NCBI RefSeq assembly: GCF_042681745.1 | Contig: NZ_JBHUGF010000010.1 | Span: 2,666,001-2,730,000, forward strand | DNA from: Saccharibacillus nicotianae | Lineage (GTDB): Bacteria; Bacillota; Bacilli; Paenibacillales; Paenibacillaceae | DNA: 64,000 nt | Direction of reading: 5' to 3' | Shown here: one piece after another, positions 8,448 to 15,881 of the stretch | Numbering within the stretch: position 1 is the stretch's first letter | How the letters are laid out: the number at the start of each line of letters is the position of its first letter | Position numbers and translations under genes: made by a program | Notes under the pieces: generated by a model | Seen by the model: the letters and a program-made list of their open reading frames with translations, nothing else | Told to the model about the DNA's origin: nothing | Database searches by the model: none

Positions 8448-8957
8448 ATGAGCGTTTATGATTATGCTGTTGATAATATTCGTGGAGAAAAAGTACCGTT
8501 AGAGAATTACAAAGGAAAACCGATGTTAATCGTCAATACAGCAAGTAAGTGCGGATTCACTCCTCAATTTGCAGGTCTTCAAGACTTATATGATGAGTTT
8601 AAAGATCATGATTTCGAAATTTTAGGATTTCCAAGTAATCAATTCGGTCAACAAGATCCTGGTTCTAACGAAGAAATCTCTGAATTTTGCCAGTTGAATT
8701 ATGGCGTTACTTTTCCTATGTTTGAAAAGCTAGAAGTAAAAGGTTCTTCTGCACACCCACTTTTTCAATATTTAAGTAAAGAAGCTCCCGGCATACTAGG
8801 TTCCAAAGCGATTAAATGGAATTTCACCAAATTTTTAATTGATCAGAATGGCAAACCTGTTAAACGATATTCACCTCAGACTACTCCAGACAAAATACAA
8901 GCAGATATCCTTGAATTGTTAAAAAATGATAATCCTTCGTCATCCACAGAATCATAA
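8448..8957 (+). CDS. Glutathione peroxidase family thiol peroxidase
   Basis: Starting at the ATG at 8448 (MSVYDYAV, after AAGGCGGTGG) the protein is 169 residues, the usual length. It has the Cys-type active site NTASKCGFTPQ (peroxidatic Cys about residue 36), the FPSNQFGQQDPGS motif with the catalytic Gln, and the conserved IKWNFTKFLID with the catalytic Trp-Asn. Bacterial members use thioredoxin rather than glutathione as reductant. Its neighbour on the other strand is Ohr, which makes a small peroxide-defence locus. The C-terminus ends in a Ser-rich tail. Confidence 0.9.
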   Translation: MSVYDYAVDNIRGEKVPLENYKGKPMLIVNTASKCGFTPQFAGLQDLYDEFKDHDFEILGFPSNQFGQQDPGSNEEISEFCQLNYGVTFPMFEKLEVKGSSAHPLFQYLSKEAPGILGSKAIKWNFTKFLIDQNGKPVKRYSPQTTPDKIQADILELLKNDNPSSSTES

Positions 8958-8989
8958 AATATTTACTGCATTATAAGTTGTTATACAAA

Positions 8990-9043
8990 AAAGCCTTTTA
9001 AACCTAGAGATAATGAACTCTCTCTTACGGTTTAAAAGGCTTT
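8990..9043. terminator. Bidirectional terminator between the peroxidase gene and tRNA-Leu
   Basis: AAAGCCTTTTAAACC (8990-9004) pairs with GGTTTAAAAGGCTTT (9029-9043). T-runs follow on the minus strand, so it can also end transcription from the tRNA-Leu at 9089-9170. Confidence 0.8.
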
Positions 9044-9084
9044 CTGTGTTGAGGAATATGTAATCTCTTATCCGATAAAGCTTG

Positions 9085-9170
9085 TAATGCGGTCGAGAGG
9101 ACTCGAACCTCCACGGGTATACACCCACTACCCCCTCAAGGTAGCGTGTCTGCCATTCCACCACGACCGC
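9085..9170. repeat. 86-bp direct repeat, copy 1 (covers tRNA-Leu)
   Basis: This copy is identical to 10359-10444. The identity starts 4 bases beyond the tRNA 3' end and stops exactly at its 5' end. The two copies bracket 1188 bases that hold the XRE and Cro-like genes. Confidence 0.9.
9089..9170 (-). tRNA. tRNA-Leu(GAG), isolated copy
   Basis: This is an 82-nt cloverleaf on the minus strand. The acceptor arm is GCGGTCG/CGACCGC, the anticodon stem CTACC/GGTAG encloses the loop TTGAGGG (anticodon GAG), there is a long variable arm, and the T loop reads GGTTCGAGTCC. CCA is not encoded. It is identical to the copy at 10363-10444 and separated from the rest of the tRNA cluster by the XRE/Cro segment. 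Confidence 0.95.
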
Positions 9171-9358
9171 GCATATATCACGTTCTTATAGCGAACCTCC
9201 ATATTATACTATTCTGAACGTCACTTGTAAACCTAATTCTACTATCTATACTTACTATCAATCAAATACACACCGTCTTATCCTTTTCGTTATCTATACG
9301 ACAAGTTATATCATATAAAAAGCCCGTCATTGGAAGACGGACTTTTGAGGACATTATA

Positions 9359-9721
9359 TTATTGATCTTGCTTTTTATTTTTGCGATACACTGTAAATTC
9401 AATATATTCTTTGATAAAACCTTTTTCTTGTTCGGACAGTATTTCATCTTGGCAATTCAATTGCCCCATTAGTTCAAAAAAATAAGGATCAGTCTGCTCT
9501 TTAATTAATTCAGGAAGACGTTCTTGCCCTGTAAGCAACCAATCCAGACTTGTGTTAAAATAAGCGGCAATTTCTATAAGCTTATGTGTACCGGGTGTAG
9601 ATTTGCCTCTTTTCCAATCACCAAAATTACCTGTACTGATTTTTAATTGTTCGCAAAATGATTTCTTAGTAATTCCTTTATTCTTAATCAATATTTCGAT
9701 TCGATCATAGATAGATTGCAT
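9359..9721 (-). CDS. XRE-family repressor-like DNA-binding protein
   Basis: This 120-residue protein has a helix-turn-helix in residues 5-62 (YDRIEILIKNKGITKKSFCEQLKI... then NFGDWKRGKSTPGTHKLIEIAAYFNTSLDWLLTG), the layout of phage CI-like and ImmR-like repressors. The C-terminal half is helical and charged (ILSEQEKGFIKEYIEFTVYRKNKK). The start has a GGAGG site. The divergent Cro-like gene at 9937 and the palindromic region between them look like a lysis/lysogeny-type switch, but no other phage or integrative-element gene remains nearby. Confidence 0.85.
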   Translation of the reverse strand: MQSIYDRIEILIKNKGITKKSFCEQLKISTGNFGDWKRGKSTPGTHKLIEIAAYFNTSLDWLLTGQERLPELIKEQTDPYFFELMGQLNCQDEILSEQEKGFIKEYIEFTVYRKNKKQDQ

Positions 9722-9763
9722 ATTGTACCTCCACTCCCGACCTTATTATCTTTAGATACTCAA

Positions 9764-9793
9764 TTAAGTTATTTTTGTTGATTAACAACTTAA
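9764..9793. promoter_or_regulatory. Candidate operator between the XRE and Cro-like genes
   Basis: TTAAGTT (9764-9770) and AACTTAA (9787-9793) are perfect inverted arms 16 bases apart, and a shorter GTTG/CAAC pair lies inside. It lies 43 bases upstream of the XRE start. Confidence 0.45.
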
Positions 9794-9936
9794 AAAAGTA
9801 TATACTTACTTTACCGACATTTTTTTACTACTTTCCCTAAATAATTATATCACAGGTTGTTCAATAATGAATTTGAGACTCTTTATTCACAACCTAATCA
9901 TACACCATTTCATGTTACATTAAGGGGTGATATCTA

Positions 9937-10143
9937 TTGAATCGTAAGCAGCCCGTTACCCCCTTCGGTTGGGCTATCAAGCAACGTCTAGCAGAATTAC
10001 AGATGGATCAGAAAACATTTTGTACGCGTTACGGGATTCCTCCTTCCCGCTTATCTAATCTTATTAACGGGACACGCAAAGCAACAAGATACCGCAAACA
10101 AGTCGCTGACCTGCTTGATATTCAGAATTACTCTAACCACTGA
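9937..10143 (+). CDS. Small Cro-like HTH protein
   Basis: This 68-residue protein starts at a TTG (9937) behind AAGGGGTGAT. The helix-turn-helix covers nearly the whole chain: FGWAIKQRLAELQMDQKTFCTRYGIPPSRLSNLINGTRKATRYRKQVADLLDI. Such minimal XRE proteins are common in Firmicute prophages as Cro or early-gene regulators. It is divergent from the XRE repressor gene. About 220 bases follow before the tRNA terminator, and I see no gene in them. Confidence 0.75.
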   Translation: MNRKQPVTPFGWAIKQRLAELQMDQKTFCTRYGIPPSRLSNLINGTRKATRYRKQVADLLDIQNYSNH

Positions 10144-10317
10144 TATGCGTACATAAGTAACCTATAGCTCTTGCAATACACAGCAGCTTAAGATTGATTC
10201 GCATCCTATTTTTATGTATTCAAGCGTTACTATGGATATGGCGAATATAAATGAATCACTCGTTATATTCTACCAAAAATAAGCATTCTATTCTATCCTA
10301 TATTTATAACATTAGAA

Positions 10318-10350
10318 AAAAAGTCCGTGCTATAACAGCCAGGACTTTTT
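10318..10350 (-). terminator. Terminator of the Glu-Lys-Leu tRNA unit
   Basis: AAAAAGTCC (10318-10326) pairs with GGACTTTTT (10342-10350). It lies just downstream of the second tRNA-Leu copy on the minus strand. Confidence 0.75.
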
Positions 10351-10358
10351 TTACTTTA

Positions 10359-10444
10359 TAATGCGGTCGAGAGGACTCGAACCTCCACGGGTATACACCC
10401 ACTACCCCCTCAAGGTAGCGTGTCTGCCATTCCACCACGACCGC
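10359..10444. repeat. 86-bp direct repeat, copy 2 (covers tRNA-Leu)
   Basis: This copy is identical to 9085-9170. Confidence 0.9.
10363..10444 (-). tRNA. tRNA-Leu(GAG), cluster copy
   Basis: The 82 nt are the same as at 9089-9170, with anticodon GAG in the loop TTGAGGG and no encoded CCA. It is the third gene of the Glu-Lys-Leu unit. Confidence 0.95.
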
Positions 10445-10481
10445 TCAATGAATATAACTGAGGACTATTTTTTTTGCAAAA

Positions 10482-10557
10482 TGGTGAGCCATGAAGGGCT
10501 CGAACCTTCGACACCCTGATTAAAAGTCAGGTGCTCTACCGACTGAGCTAATGGCTC
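10482..10557 (-). tRNA. tRNA-Lys(TTT)
   Basis: This 76-nt cloverleaf includes an encoded CCA. The acceptor arm is GAGCCAT/ATGGCTC, the anticodon loop is CTTTTAA, and the T arm is GAAGGTTCGAGCCCTTC. Confidence 0.95.
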
Positions 10558-10573
10558 TTATTGTAGACATAAA

Positions 10574-10648
10574 TGGTGACCCGTAGGGGACTCGAACCCC
10601 TGTTACCTCCGTGAAAGGGAGGTGTCTTAACCACTTGACCAACGGGCC
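10574..10648 (-). tRNA. tRNA-Glu(TTC)
   Basis: This 75-nt cloverleaf includes an encoded CCA. The acceptor arm is GGCCCGT/ACGGGTC, the anticodon loop is CTTTCAC, and the T arm is CAGGGGTTCGAGTCCCCTA. It is the first gene of the Glu-Lys-Leu unit. Confidence 0.95.
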
Positions 10649-10750
10649 ATGCCTTTTAACAACAGACATGAGTATAACAAGAATCGATATAGATAGCAAG
10701 CATTTCATAGTGAAATTATTTTACTTACAATTTACAGAAATGCACTTGTT

Positions 10751-10790
10751 AAATGACTTAATATTACTTATAATTACTTATATATACTTA
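10751..10790 (+). repeat. Four phased 10-bp direct repeats upstream of the first DeoR gene
   Basis: Four consecutive 10-mers end in ACTTA: AAATGACTTA, ATATTACTTA, TAATTACTTA and TATATACTTA. The period equals one DNA turn. They lie 19 bases before the DeoR-family start codon, and the same ATATTACTT core appears twice upstream of the second DeoR gene. They are probably operator sites. Confidence 0.6.
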
Positions 10791-10808
10791 ATCAAAAGGA
10801 GTATTCTT

Positions 10809-11594
10809 ATGTATCAAGAGGAACGAATGCTTCATATTTTGGATTATTTGAAGAACCATCAACGTATTAATATTGAAGACATTTGCCGATTGTTTGATGT
10901 ATCTAGAGATACAGCGCGGCGTGATCTTGTACGTATGGAAGAGCAAAATTCGATTATTCGTACACGTGGTGGTGCACTGCTTCCTTCTTCTGAAATGGTG
11001 ATCCCTAGTTACCAAGATAGACTCAATACAGTTTCTTCTGAAAAGAAAAGTATTGGCAAAGTTGCTGCTTCACTAATAAGTGATCGCGATCGGATTATTC
11101 TTGATTCTTCAACAACTGTACAAGCATGTGCGGAATTTCTAGATGCGACTGGTTGTACGATTATTACCAACTCTATCAATCAAGCGGATATTTTATCTGA
11201 AAAAGAAGATATTACGATTCATCTATTAGGCGGACAATTACATACTCAGCATCGTTATGTGTATGGTTCAGCAGCAATTGAACGACTTTCGCATTATTTT
11301 GTTCAACGTGCTTTTATTGGTATCGGTGGCATTTCGGCTAAAGGGCTTACTTCGGTGTCTGATGAAGAAGGTATGATTAAGCATAAAATGATGCAACAAG
11401 CTGATATCGTGATTGTGTTAGCGGATCAATCCAAATTTGGTAGAGAACTGTTTTATAAATTTGCAGATTTGTCTGAAATTGATCTGATTATTACAGATCG
11501 TGCTCCTACACCAGAAATGACGGAGTTATTGGAGCAATATGAAATTGAAGTGCATATCGCCAATCAACCTATTTTAAAGGAGATGAGTCTATGA
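10809..11594 (+). CDS. DeoR-family sugar-metabolism regulator
   Basis: Translation starts at the ATG at 10809 (AAAGGAG upstream) and gives 261 residues; in-frame ATGs further upstream run back into the tRNA-Glu gene. There is an N-terminal winged helix (MYQEERMLHILDYL... FDVSRDTARRDLVRM, residues 1-55) and a DeoR sensor domain with the phosphosugar-binding DSSTTVQACAEFL and GSAAIERLSHYFVQRAFIGIGG. It is close in sequence to the DeoR protein at 53795. Its stop overlaps the start of the HAD phosphatase gene (ATGA), so it probably controls that operon through the repeats in front of it. Confidence 0.88.
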   Translation: MYQEERMLHILDYLKNHQRINIEDICRLFDVSRDTARRDLVRMEEQNSIIRTRGGALLPSSEMVIPSYQDRLNTVSSEKKSIGKVAASLISDRDRIILDSSTTVQACAEFLDATGCTIITNSINQADILSEKEDITIHLLGGQLHTQHRYVYGSAAIERLSHYFVQRAFIGIGGISAKGLTSVSDEEGMIKHKMMQQADIVIVLADQSKFGRELFYKFADLSEIDLIITDRAPTPEMTELLEQYEIEVHIANQPILKEMSL

Positions 11595-12466
11595 CTGTTA
11601 AATTAATTGCTATCGATTTGGATGGAACGTTATTAAGCGCCCATACTCATGTAAGTGAAACCAATATTCAAGCTATTCGTACTGCGCAACAAGAAGGGAT
11701 TCTGGTTACAATTGCTACCGGACGCGAACATGGTAACGTGCGTGAGATTCTTCAATCATCCGGTCTTCAAACTCCTGTTATTTCTTCAAATGGTTCTGTA
11801 ATCCATGATGAGCATGAACAGCAATTATTTACTTTACCGTTAGAGCGTCAAGCAGCTAATGAAGTCTTACAGTGGTTAGAAGCTAATGAATACTATTACC
11901 AGGTGCATAGCGACCGCGGTATTTATACTGTCAACAATAGTCATCAACTATTAGCGATGGAAGTAGATCGTTTGCTAAGTACTGATCCTGACCCTAGCTT
12001 ACTTAAAATGCTAGAAGCAATGCAGTTCCATCATGAAAACACAGGATTTTTACGTATTTCTTCCTTTACAGAAATTCCAGATCAAGCGGATTTGTATAAT
12101 GTTATGGCATTATCTTTAGATCCAGAAAAGTTACAAGTAGGACGCGACAAATTCTCCAATCGTGATGATATGACTATGGTAATTTCGGGTATGCACAATT
12201 TTGAAATGGAACACAAACAAGCTTCTAAAGGATATGCTCTAAAACGTCTTGCACAACATTTCAATATTGCTATCGAAGATACTATGGCTATTGGAGACAA
12301 CTACAACGATGTCTCCATGCTCCAAATCGCAGGTAAAGGCGTAGCGATGGGCAATGCTGATCTAGAAGTTCAATCCTATGCCGATGAAGTCACCAAAAAT
12401 AATGAAGAAGATGGCGTAGCTCATGCGATTTATAAAGCAATGGGTATGACAATCCCTTCTGCTTAA
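11591..12466 (+). CDS. Cof-type HAD-superfamily phosphatase
   Basis: This 291-residue protein has all HAD motifs: I DLDGTLL (Asp9/Asp11), II SSNGS, III the conserved Lys in KGYALKRL (about 210) and IV GDNYNDVSML (about 233-242). The large inserted cap between motifs II and III is of the Cof (C2) type. The family dephosphorylates sugar phosphates or related metabolites in the cytoplasm; the substrate cannot be read from sequence. It overlaps the DeoR stop by 4 bases and shares its operon. Confidence 0.9.
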   Translation: MTVKLIAIDLDGTLLSAHTHVSETNIQAIRTAQQEGILVTIATGREHGNVREILQSSGLQTPVISSNGSVIHDEHEQQLFTLPLERQAANEVLQWLEANEYYYQVHSDRGIYTVNNSHQLLAMEVDRLLSTDPDPSLLKMLEAMQFHHENTGFLRISSFTEIPDQADLYNVMALSLDPEKLQVGRDKFSNRDDMTMVISGMHNFEMEHKQASKGYALKRLAQHFNIAIEDTMAIGDNYNDVSMLQIAGKGVAMGNADLEVQSYADEVTKNNEEDGVAHAIYKAMGMTIPSA

Positions 12467-12514
12467 ACATTTCTATTTTTATTTTGAACATCTACTTATT
12501 AATATATTTCAAAT

Positions 12515-12549
12515 AAAAGTGAACTCTGAAGATATTCAGATTCACTTTT
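12515..12549 (+). terminator. Terminator of the DeoR-HAD operon
   Basis: AAAAGTGAA and TCTGAA pair with TTCAGA and TTCACTTTT around GATA, and a T-run follows. The gap 12467-12767 otherwise holds only the promoter of the next gene. Confidence 0.8.
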
Positions 12550-12701
12550 TTTATTTTTTATAGAATGATACTAAGTCAAAAGCATCAGGATTATTGATAG
12601 AAACTAGATATTTAGTCTGAATTAATCCAACCATATACATATTAGGAAAACATACAATCAAACATTAAAAGTACATTATTCCATATTTAGTAATAAGTGT
12701 T

Positions 12702-12731
12702 TTGACACTAGGTTCTTTATTCCTATATGAT
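12702..12731 (+). promoter_or_regulatory. Promoter of the SPRY-cohesin gene
   Basis: TTGACA (12702-12707), 18 bases and TATGAT (12726-12731) lie 36 bases before the start codon. Confidence 0.6.
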
Positions 12732-12767
12732 ACTTTTTGTTAATAATAAGATTTTCAGGGGGAAGTT

Positions 12768-14264
12768 ATGAAAAAGAGAATTTTTAGTCATTTAAGTTTA
12801 TTTTTATCAGTTCTATTTGTAGCAGTATCCGTACTTACAGCTTTGCCAACAGCAACACAAGCAGCTACAAAATCAATAACATGGGAAAACCGTTCTACTA
12901 CTATGCAAGTAAGCTCTTCAACAACTAGAACCTCACTTACTAATATAGGAAAAACGTCAGGTAAATGGTATTGGGAAGTAACAGTAGATAATACAGAAGG
13001 TATGTATGCAGGAATCGGTATTTCTAATGCCAATAAAACATACACTACTAATTATTATGGTAATGACGGTCACCGCCTTGATAATTTTGCAATAACTAAT
13101 GCAGAAAATCGTGGATATGTTTACGGATCTACTTATAAAAAAGGAGATATTATTTCTGTTGCATTAGATATAGATAACAGCACTATTACATGGTATAAAA
13201 ATGGTGTTTCTCAAACTCCAGTTCAATATTCTTCAAAAGAAATAACTACTCCTATTTATGCAGAAATAATGGCAGTAAATAGCAGTCCTCAATTGACAGG
13301 TAATTTTGGCTTAACTCCTTTTAAATATGCTATTCCTAATGGATATTCTCCTTACAGTGAAGACGAAATTTTGATTGGTAAATCCACTTTAAAAGCGACT
13401 GCTGGTAATGCTAAAGTTGATCTCACTTGGTCAACAGCAACGAATGCAACTAGCTATAATGTAAAACGTGCTACAACTACAGGTGGTCCTTATACGAATG
13501 TAGCGACTAACGTAACAGGTAATACGTATTACACAGATACAACTCCTGTTAATGGCACTCCTTACTTCTACGTTGTAACAGGCGTAAACGGTACTACAGA
13601 AGGTGCTGTGTCTAACGAAGTGACAGCTACACCGATCGCAGCAGTGAAACCAAACGAGCAAGCAACACTTGATGTTACGATCGACAAAGAAAAAGTTAAA
13701 GTTGGCGAAGGTTTTATCGCTGATTTGTCTTTGAAAAAAGCAACAAATATTTATGCAGAAGATTTTGTTGTGAACTATGATGCTACATTAATGGAATACT
13801 TGGGTGCTACTGAAGTTCCTGGTTACAAAGTCTACAATGAAACAAACGATAAAAAAGGAACTCTTCGCTTTATCGTAGCGAGTCAAGGTAAAAACTATGG
13901 TATTTCCGCAGATACTGTATTTTTGAAATTGAAATTTAAAGCTATTGCTGTAGGTACAGGTAAAGTCGATTCATTGTCTGGTCGTATCGCAGATACGGAT
14001 AACGAATATGATATCGCTCCTGCTAATGCTTTAGAAGATACAATCTTGATCGAAAAACCAGCTTTTTTGGACGTGAATAGATCTGGTTCTTATACGCTTC
14101 TAGATCTATCTATTGATGCATTCTACTTTGGTCAAAATGCAGCAGATACAGATAAAACGTTGCATGATGCAGATCAAACAGAAGATGATCAAGTTGGTGA
14201 CGATGATCTAGTCTATATTGTTGGTCAAATGTTGACTAACCCTGACTATACACCTAACAAATAA
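12768..14264 (+). CDS. Secreted SPRY - Fn3 - cohesin - dockerin protein
   Basis: This 498-residue protein has a signal peptide (LSLFLSVLFVAVSVLTALPTATQAA, cut near residue 33). Domains in order are: a SPRY/B30.2-like domain (about 35-195; GKWYWEVTVDNTEGMYAGIGIS, WYKNGVS), a fibronectin type III repeat (about 205-288; VDLTWSTATNATSYNVKRA), a cohesin-like domain (about 296-430; LDVTIDKEKVKVGEGF), and a dockerin-like C-terminus with an EF-hand style loop DVNRSGSYTLLDLSIDAFYFG and a second, weaker DADQTEDDQVGDDDLVYIVG. It therefore carries both partners of a cellulosome-type interaction in one chain. No catalytic domain is seen. It stands alone between tRNA genes, with its own promoter and terminator. 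Confidence 0.8.
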   Translation: MKKRIFSHLSLFLSVLFVAVSVLTALPTATQAATKSITWENRSTTMQVSSSTTRTSLTNIGKTSGKWYWEVTVDNTEGMYAGIGISNANKTYTTNYYGNDGHRLDNFAITNAENRGYVYGSTYKKGDIISVALDIDNSTITWYKNGVSQTPVQYSSKEITTPIYAEIMAVNSSPQLTGNFGLTPFKYAIPNGYSPYSEDEILIGKSTLKATAGNAKVDLTWSTATNATSYNVKRATTTGGPYTNVATNVTGNTYYTDTTPVNGTPYFYVVTGVNGTTEGAVSNEVTATPIAAVKPNEQATLDVTIDKEKVKVGEGFIADLSLKKATNIYAEDFVVNYDATLMEYLGATEVPGYKVYNETNDKKGTLRFIVASQGKNYGISADTVFLKLKFKAIAVGTGKVDSLSGRIADTDNEYDIAPANALEDTILIEKPAFLDVNRSGSYTLLDLSIDAFYFGQNAADTDKTLHDADQTEDDQVGDDDLVYIVGQMLTNPDYTPNK

Positions 14265-14277
14265 TTCGATTTTAGAT

Positions 14278-14326
14278 AAATAGGCATGAGACACTTTCTA
14301 TCACAGAAAGCATCTCATGCCTATTT
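14278..14326. terminator. Terminator after the SPRY-cohesin gene
   Basis: AAATAGGCATGAGA (14278-14291) pairs with TCTCATGCCTATTT (14313-14326), and a T-run follows. Confidence 0.85.
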
Positions 14327-14332
14327 TTTCGT

Positions 14333-14380
14333 TTCTACTTCTACTTCTACTTCTACTTCTACTTCTACTTCTACTTCTAC
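14333..14380 (+). repeat. Hexanucleotide tandem repeat (TTCTAC)8
   Basis: Eight exact copies of TTCTAC lie directly behind the terminator at 14278-14326 and in front of the tRNA terminator. The tract is outside any credible gene. Confidence 0.95.
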
Positions 14381-14413
14381 AAATATTATTGCCCATCTAT
14401 CTGCAAAAATAAA

Positions 14414-14439
14414 AAAGAACCAGCAGATGCTGATCCTTT
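14414..14439 (-). terminator. Terminator of the Asn-Ser tRNA unit
   Basis: On the minus strand AAAGGATCAGC, a 4-base loop and GCTGGTTCTTT form a stem with wobble pairs, followed by T's. It lies 45 bases after tRNA-Ser. Confidence 0.6.
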
Positions 14440-14483
14440 TGTTGTATGTACCTATGATATTACTTATTGTATTCATTCTTATA

Positions 14484-14575
14484 TGGCGGAGAGAGAGGGA
14501 TTCGAACCCTCGCACCGCTAACGCAGTCTAACCCCTTAGCAGAGGGTCCCCTTATAGCCACTTGGGTATCTCTCC
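14484..14575 (-). tRNA. tRNA-Ser(GCT)
   Basis: This 92-nt class II tRNA has an encoded CCA. The acceptor arm is GGAGAGA/TCTCTCC, the anticodon loop is CTGCTAA, there is a long variable arm, and the T arm is GAGGGTTCGAATCCCTC. Confidence 0.95.
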
Positions 14576-14576
14576 A

Positions 14577-14652
14577 TGGCTCCCCGAACAGGACTCGAAC
14601 CTGTGACAACTCGATTAACAGTCGAGTGCTCTACCAACTGAGCTATCAGGGA
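14577..14652 (-). tRNA. tRNA-Asn(GTT)
   Basis: This 76-nt cloverleaf has an encoded CCA. The acceptor arm is TCCCTGA/TCGGGGA, the anticodon loop is CTGTTAA, and the T arm is ACAGGTTCGAGTCCTGT. It lies 1 base upstream of tRNA-Ser and 39 bases after sprT. Confidence 0.95.
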
Positions 14653-14691
14653 ATATCTAACAAGAACAATATAGGTAGTACAAGAAATAAT

Positions 14692-15177
14692 TTACCATGA
14701 TTCCTGAGGCAAGTCAAGCTGTTCCAATGTTAATTTGCCACTGCACTTACCACACCGATATTTGTCTGGATTCATTTTTCGTTTGCGCAAATATTGAGTC
14801 TGGCAAGAGGTACATAATAATTTGTAACGATATAGTTCTTTTCGTTTTTGTTGTTCTATAGATGGTGGAGCCTGACAGTAACGGCTTCCGCCAACACGCT
14901 TGAGCCAGTACTTAAATTCAGCATCCCTGTGACGATAACCCATCCCATGAATATGTAAATGATAATGACACAATTCGTGTTTGATAATCCGTTCTACTTC
15001 TTCGATGCCAAATGCTTCTAGTTGATGTGGATTGATCTCTATATGATGACTTCTCAAAAAATAACGTCCACCTGTAGTCCGTAATCTAGCATTGAATACA
15101 GCACAATGACGAAAAGGCCATTCAAAATGTTCCAGCGAAAGTTGTTCCACCCACGTTTGTAATTCTTCGTTAGTCAT
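14692..15177 (-). CDS. sprT: SprT-family zinc-metalloprotease-like protein
   Basis: This 161-residue protein has the SprT domain with the zinc motif HELCHYHLH (HExxH at about 66-70; the family form is HELxHx) and a C-terminal zinc ribbon: CTSCQ (about 122-126) and CGKCSG (about 142-147). It is equivalent to YdcK of B. subtilis by sequence plan and by position next to a tRNA cluster and tex. The cellular role of bacterial SprT proteins is not settled. Confidence 0.88.
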   Translation of the reverse strand: MTNEELQTWVEQLSLEHFEWPFRHCAVFNARLRTTGGRYFLRSHHIEINPHQLEAFGIEEVERIIKHELCHYHLHIHGMGYRHRDAEFKYWLKRVGGSRYCQAPPSIEQQKRKELYRYKLLCTSCQTQYLRKRKMNPDKYRCGKCSGKLTLEQLDLPQESW

Positions 15178-15364
15178 AGATACTATGGCTCTCCTTTGTA
15201 TCGGTTTTACTCTGTATAGATATCATTTTACTTTATCATTATGATTGCTGTTGAGCTGTATTTCTTATAAATCTAATCTCTTCTCTTGAATTTTAACTTT
15301 ATTCTAAGCTACACTTCAAGTATAAATTATATAACCTATTCGATATCCAAAGGAGAATTCAATC

Positions 15365-15730
15365 ATGACTGCTACAAACATGCGTTACGTGCTATTGCAA
15401 CAAGATTCACAGCTTTCTTATATAGAAATGCCTGCTGATTATGCTTACCAATTAAGTGCACTTAACCTTAGATTACATAAAGAAATCAGCAAATTAACAG
15501 CCGCAGATATTCCTTCTCTGCCTCGTGCTATTGCAGAATGTAATGATTTAGAACTGTTAGATGAGCATGCTTCGATTATAGGTGGATTGGATTATATCAA
15601 TGAATTAGAACGTTCTTTTGCAGTGCTCAAAGAAAATCATTATCCATTGATCTCCTTATTAACAGAAATTAGAGCTTTGCAAGCACAATTGGAACAATGG
15701 TATGAAGAATATGAGGAGTCGCAAGTATAA
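15365..15730 (+). CDS. Conserved-looking protein of unknown function
   Basis: This 121-residue protein starts at an ATG with a perfect AAAGGAG site. I do not recognise a family. The sequence is mostly helical and acidic at the C-terminus (LRALQAQLEQWYEEYEESQ) with no Cys or His cluster, no membrane segment and no catalytic motif. It stands between sprT (divergent) and tex (convergent) and ends at a strong terminator, so it is a single-gene unit. Confidence 0.75.
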   Translation: MTATNMRYVLLQQDSQLSYIEMPADYAYQLSALNLRLHKEISKLTAADIPSLPRAIAECNDLELLDEHASIIGGLDYINELERSFAVLKENHYPLISLLTEIRALQAQLEQWYEEYEESQV

Positions 15731-15833
15731 ATCTCTCTTTTCTATTCATTATCTTTTGATCATAAAAATATGTTTATTTAAAATAGTTCATCCGAAAAAG
15801 AAAATGTATACTCACCTTATCTTGAGCTACAAC

Positions 15834-15881
15834 AAAAAGCGTACATCTTTCGAACAACTATTCGAAGAATGTACGCTTTTT
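15834..15881. terminator. Bidirectional terminator between the unknown gene and tex
   Basis: AAAAAGCGTACAT (15834-15846) pairs with ATGTACGCTTTTT (15869-15881), and an inner TTCGAA/TTCGAA stem extends the hairpin. Confidence 0.85.

Noticed and set aside
8952..9164. 70-residue frame on the minus strand
   Set aside because: It covers tRNA-Leu and a terminator; it is a by-product of those RNA elements.
14321..14531. Frames on both strands across the (TTCTAC)8 tract, giving Ser-Thr or Glu-Val repeats
   Set aside because: They are made of the microsatellite and run into the tRNA-Ser gene; there is no ribosome site.
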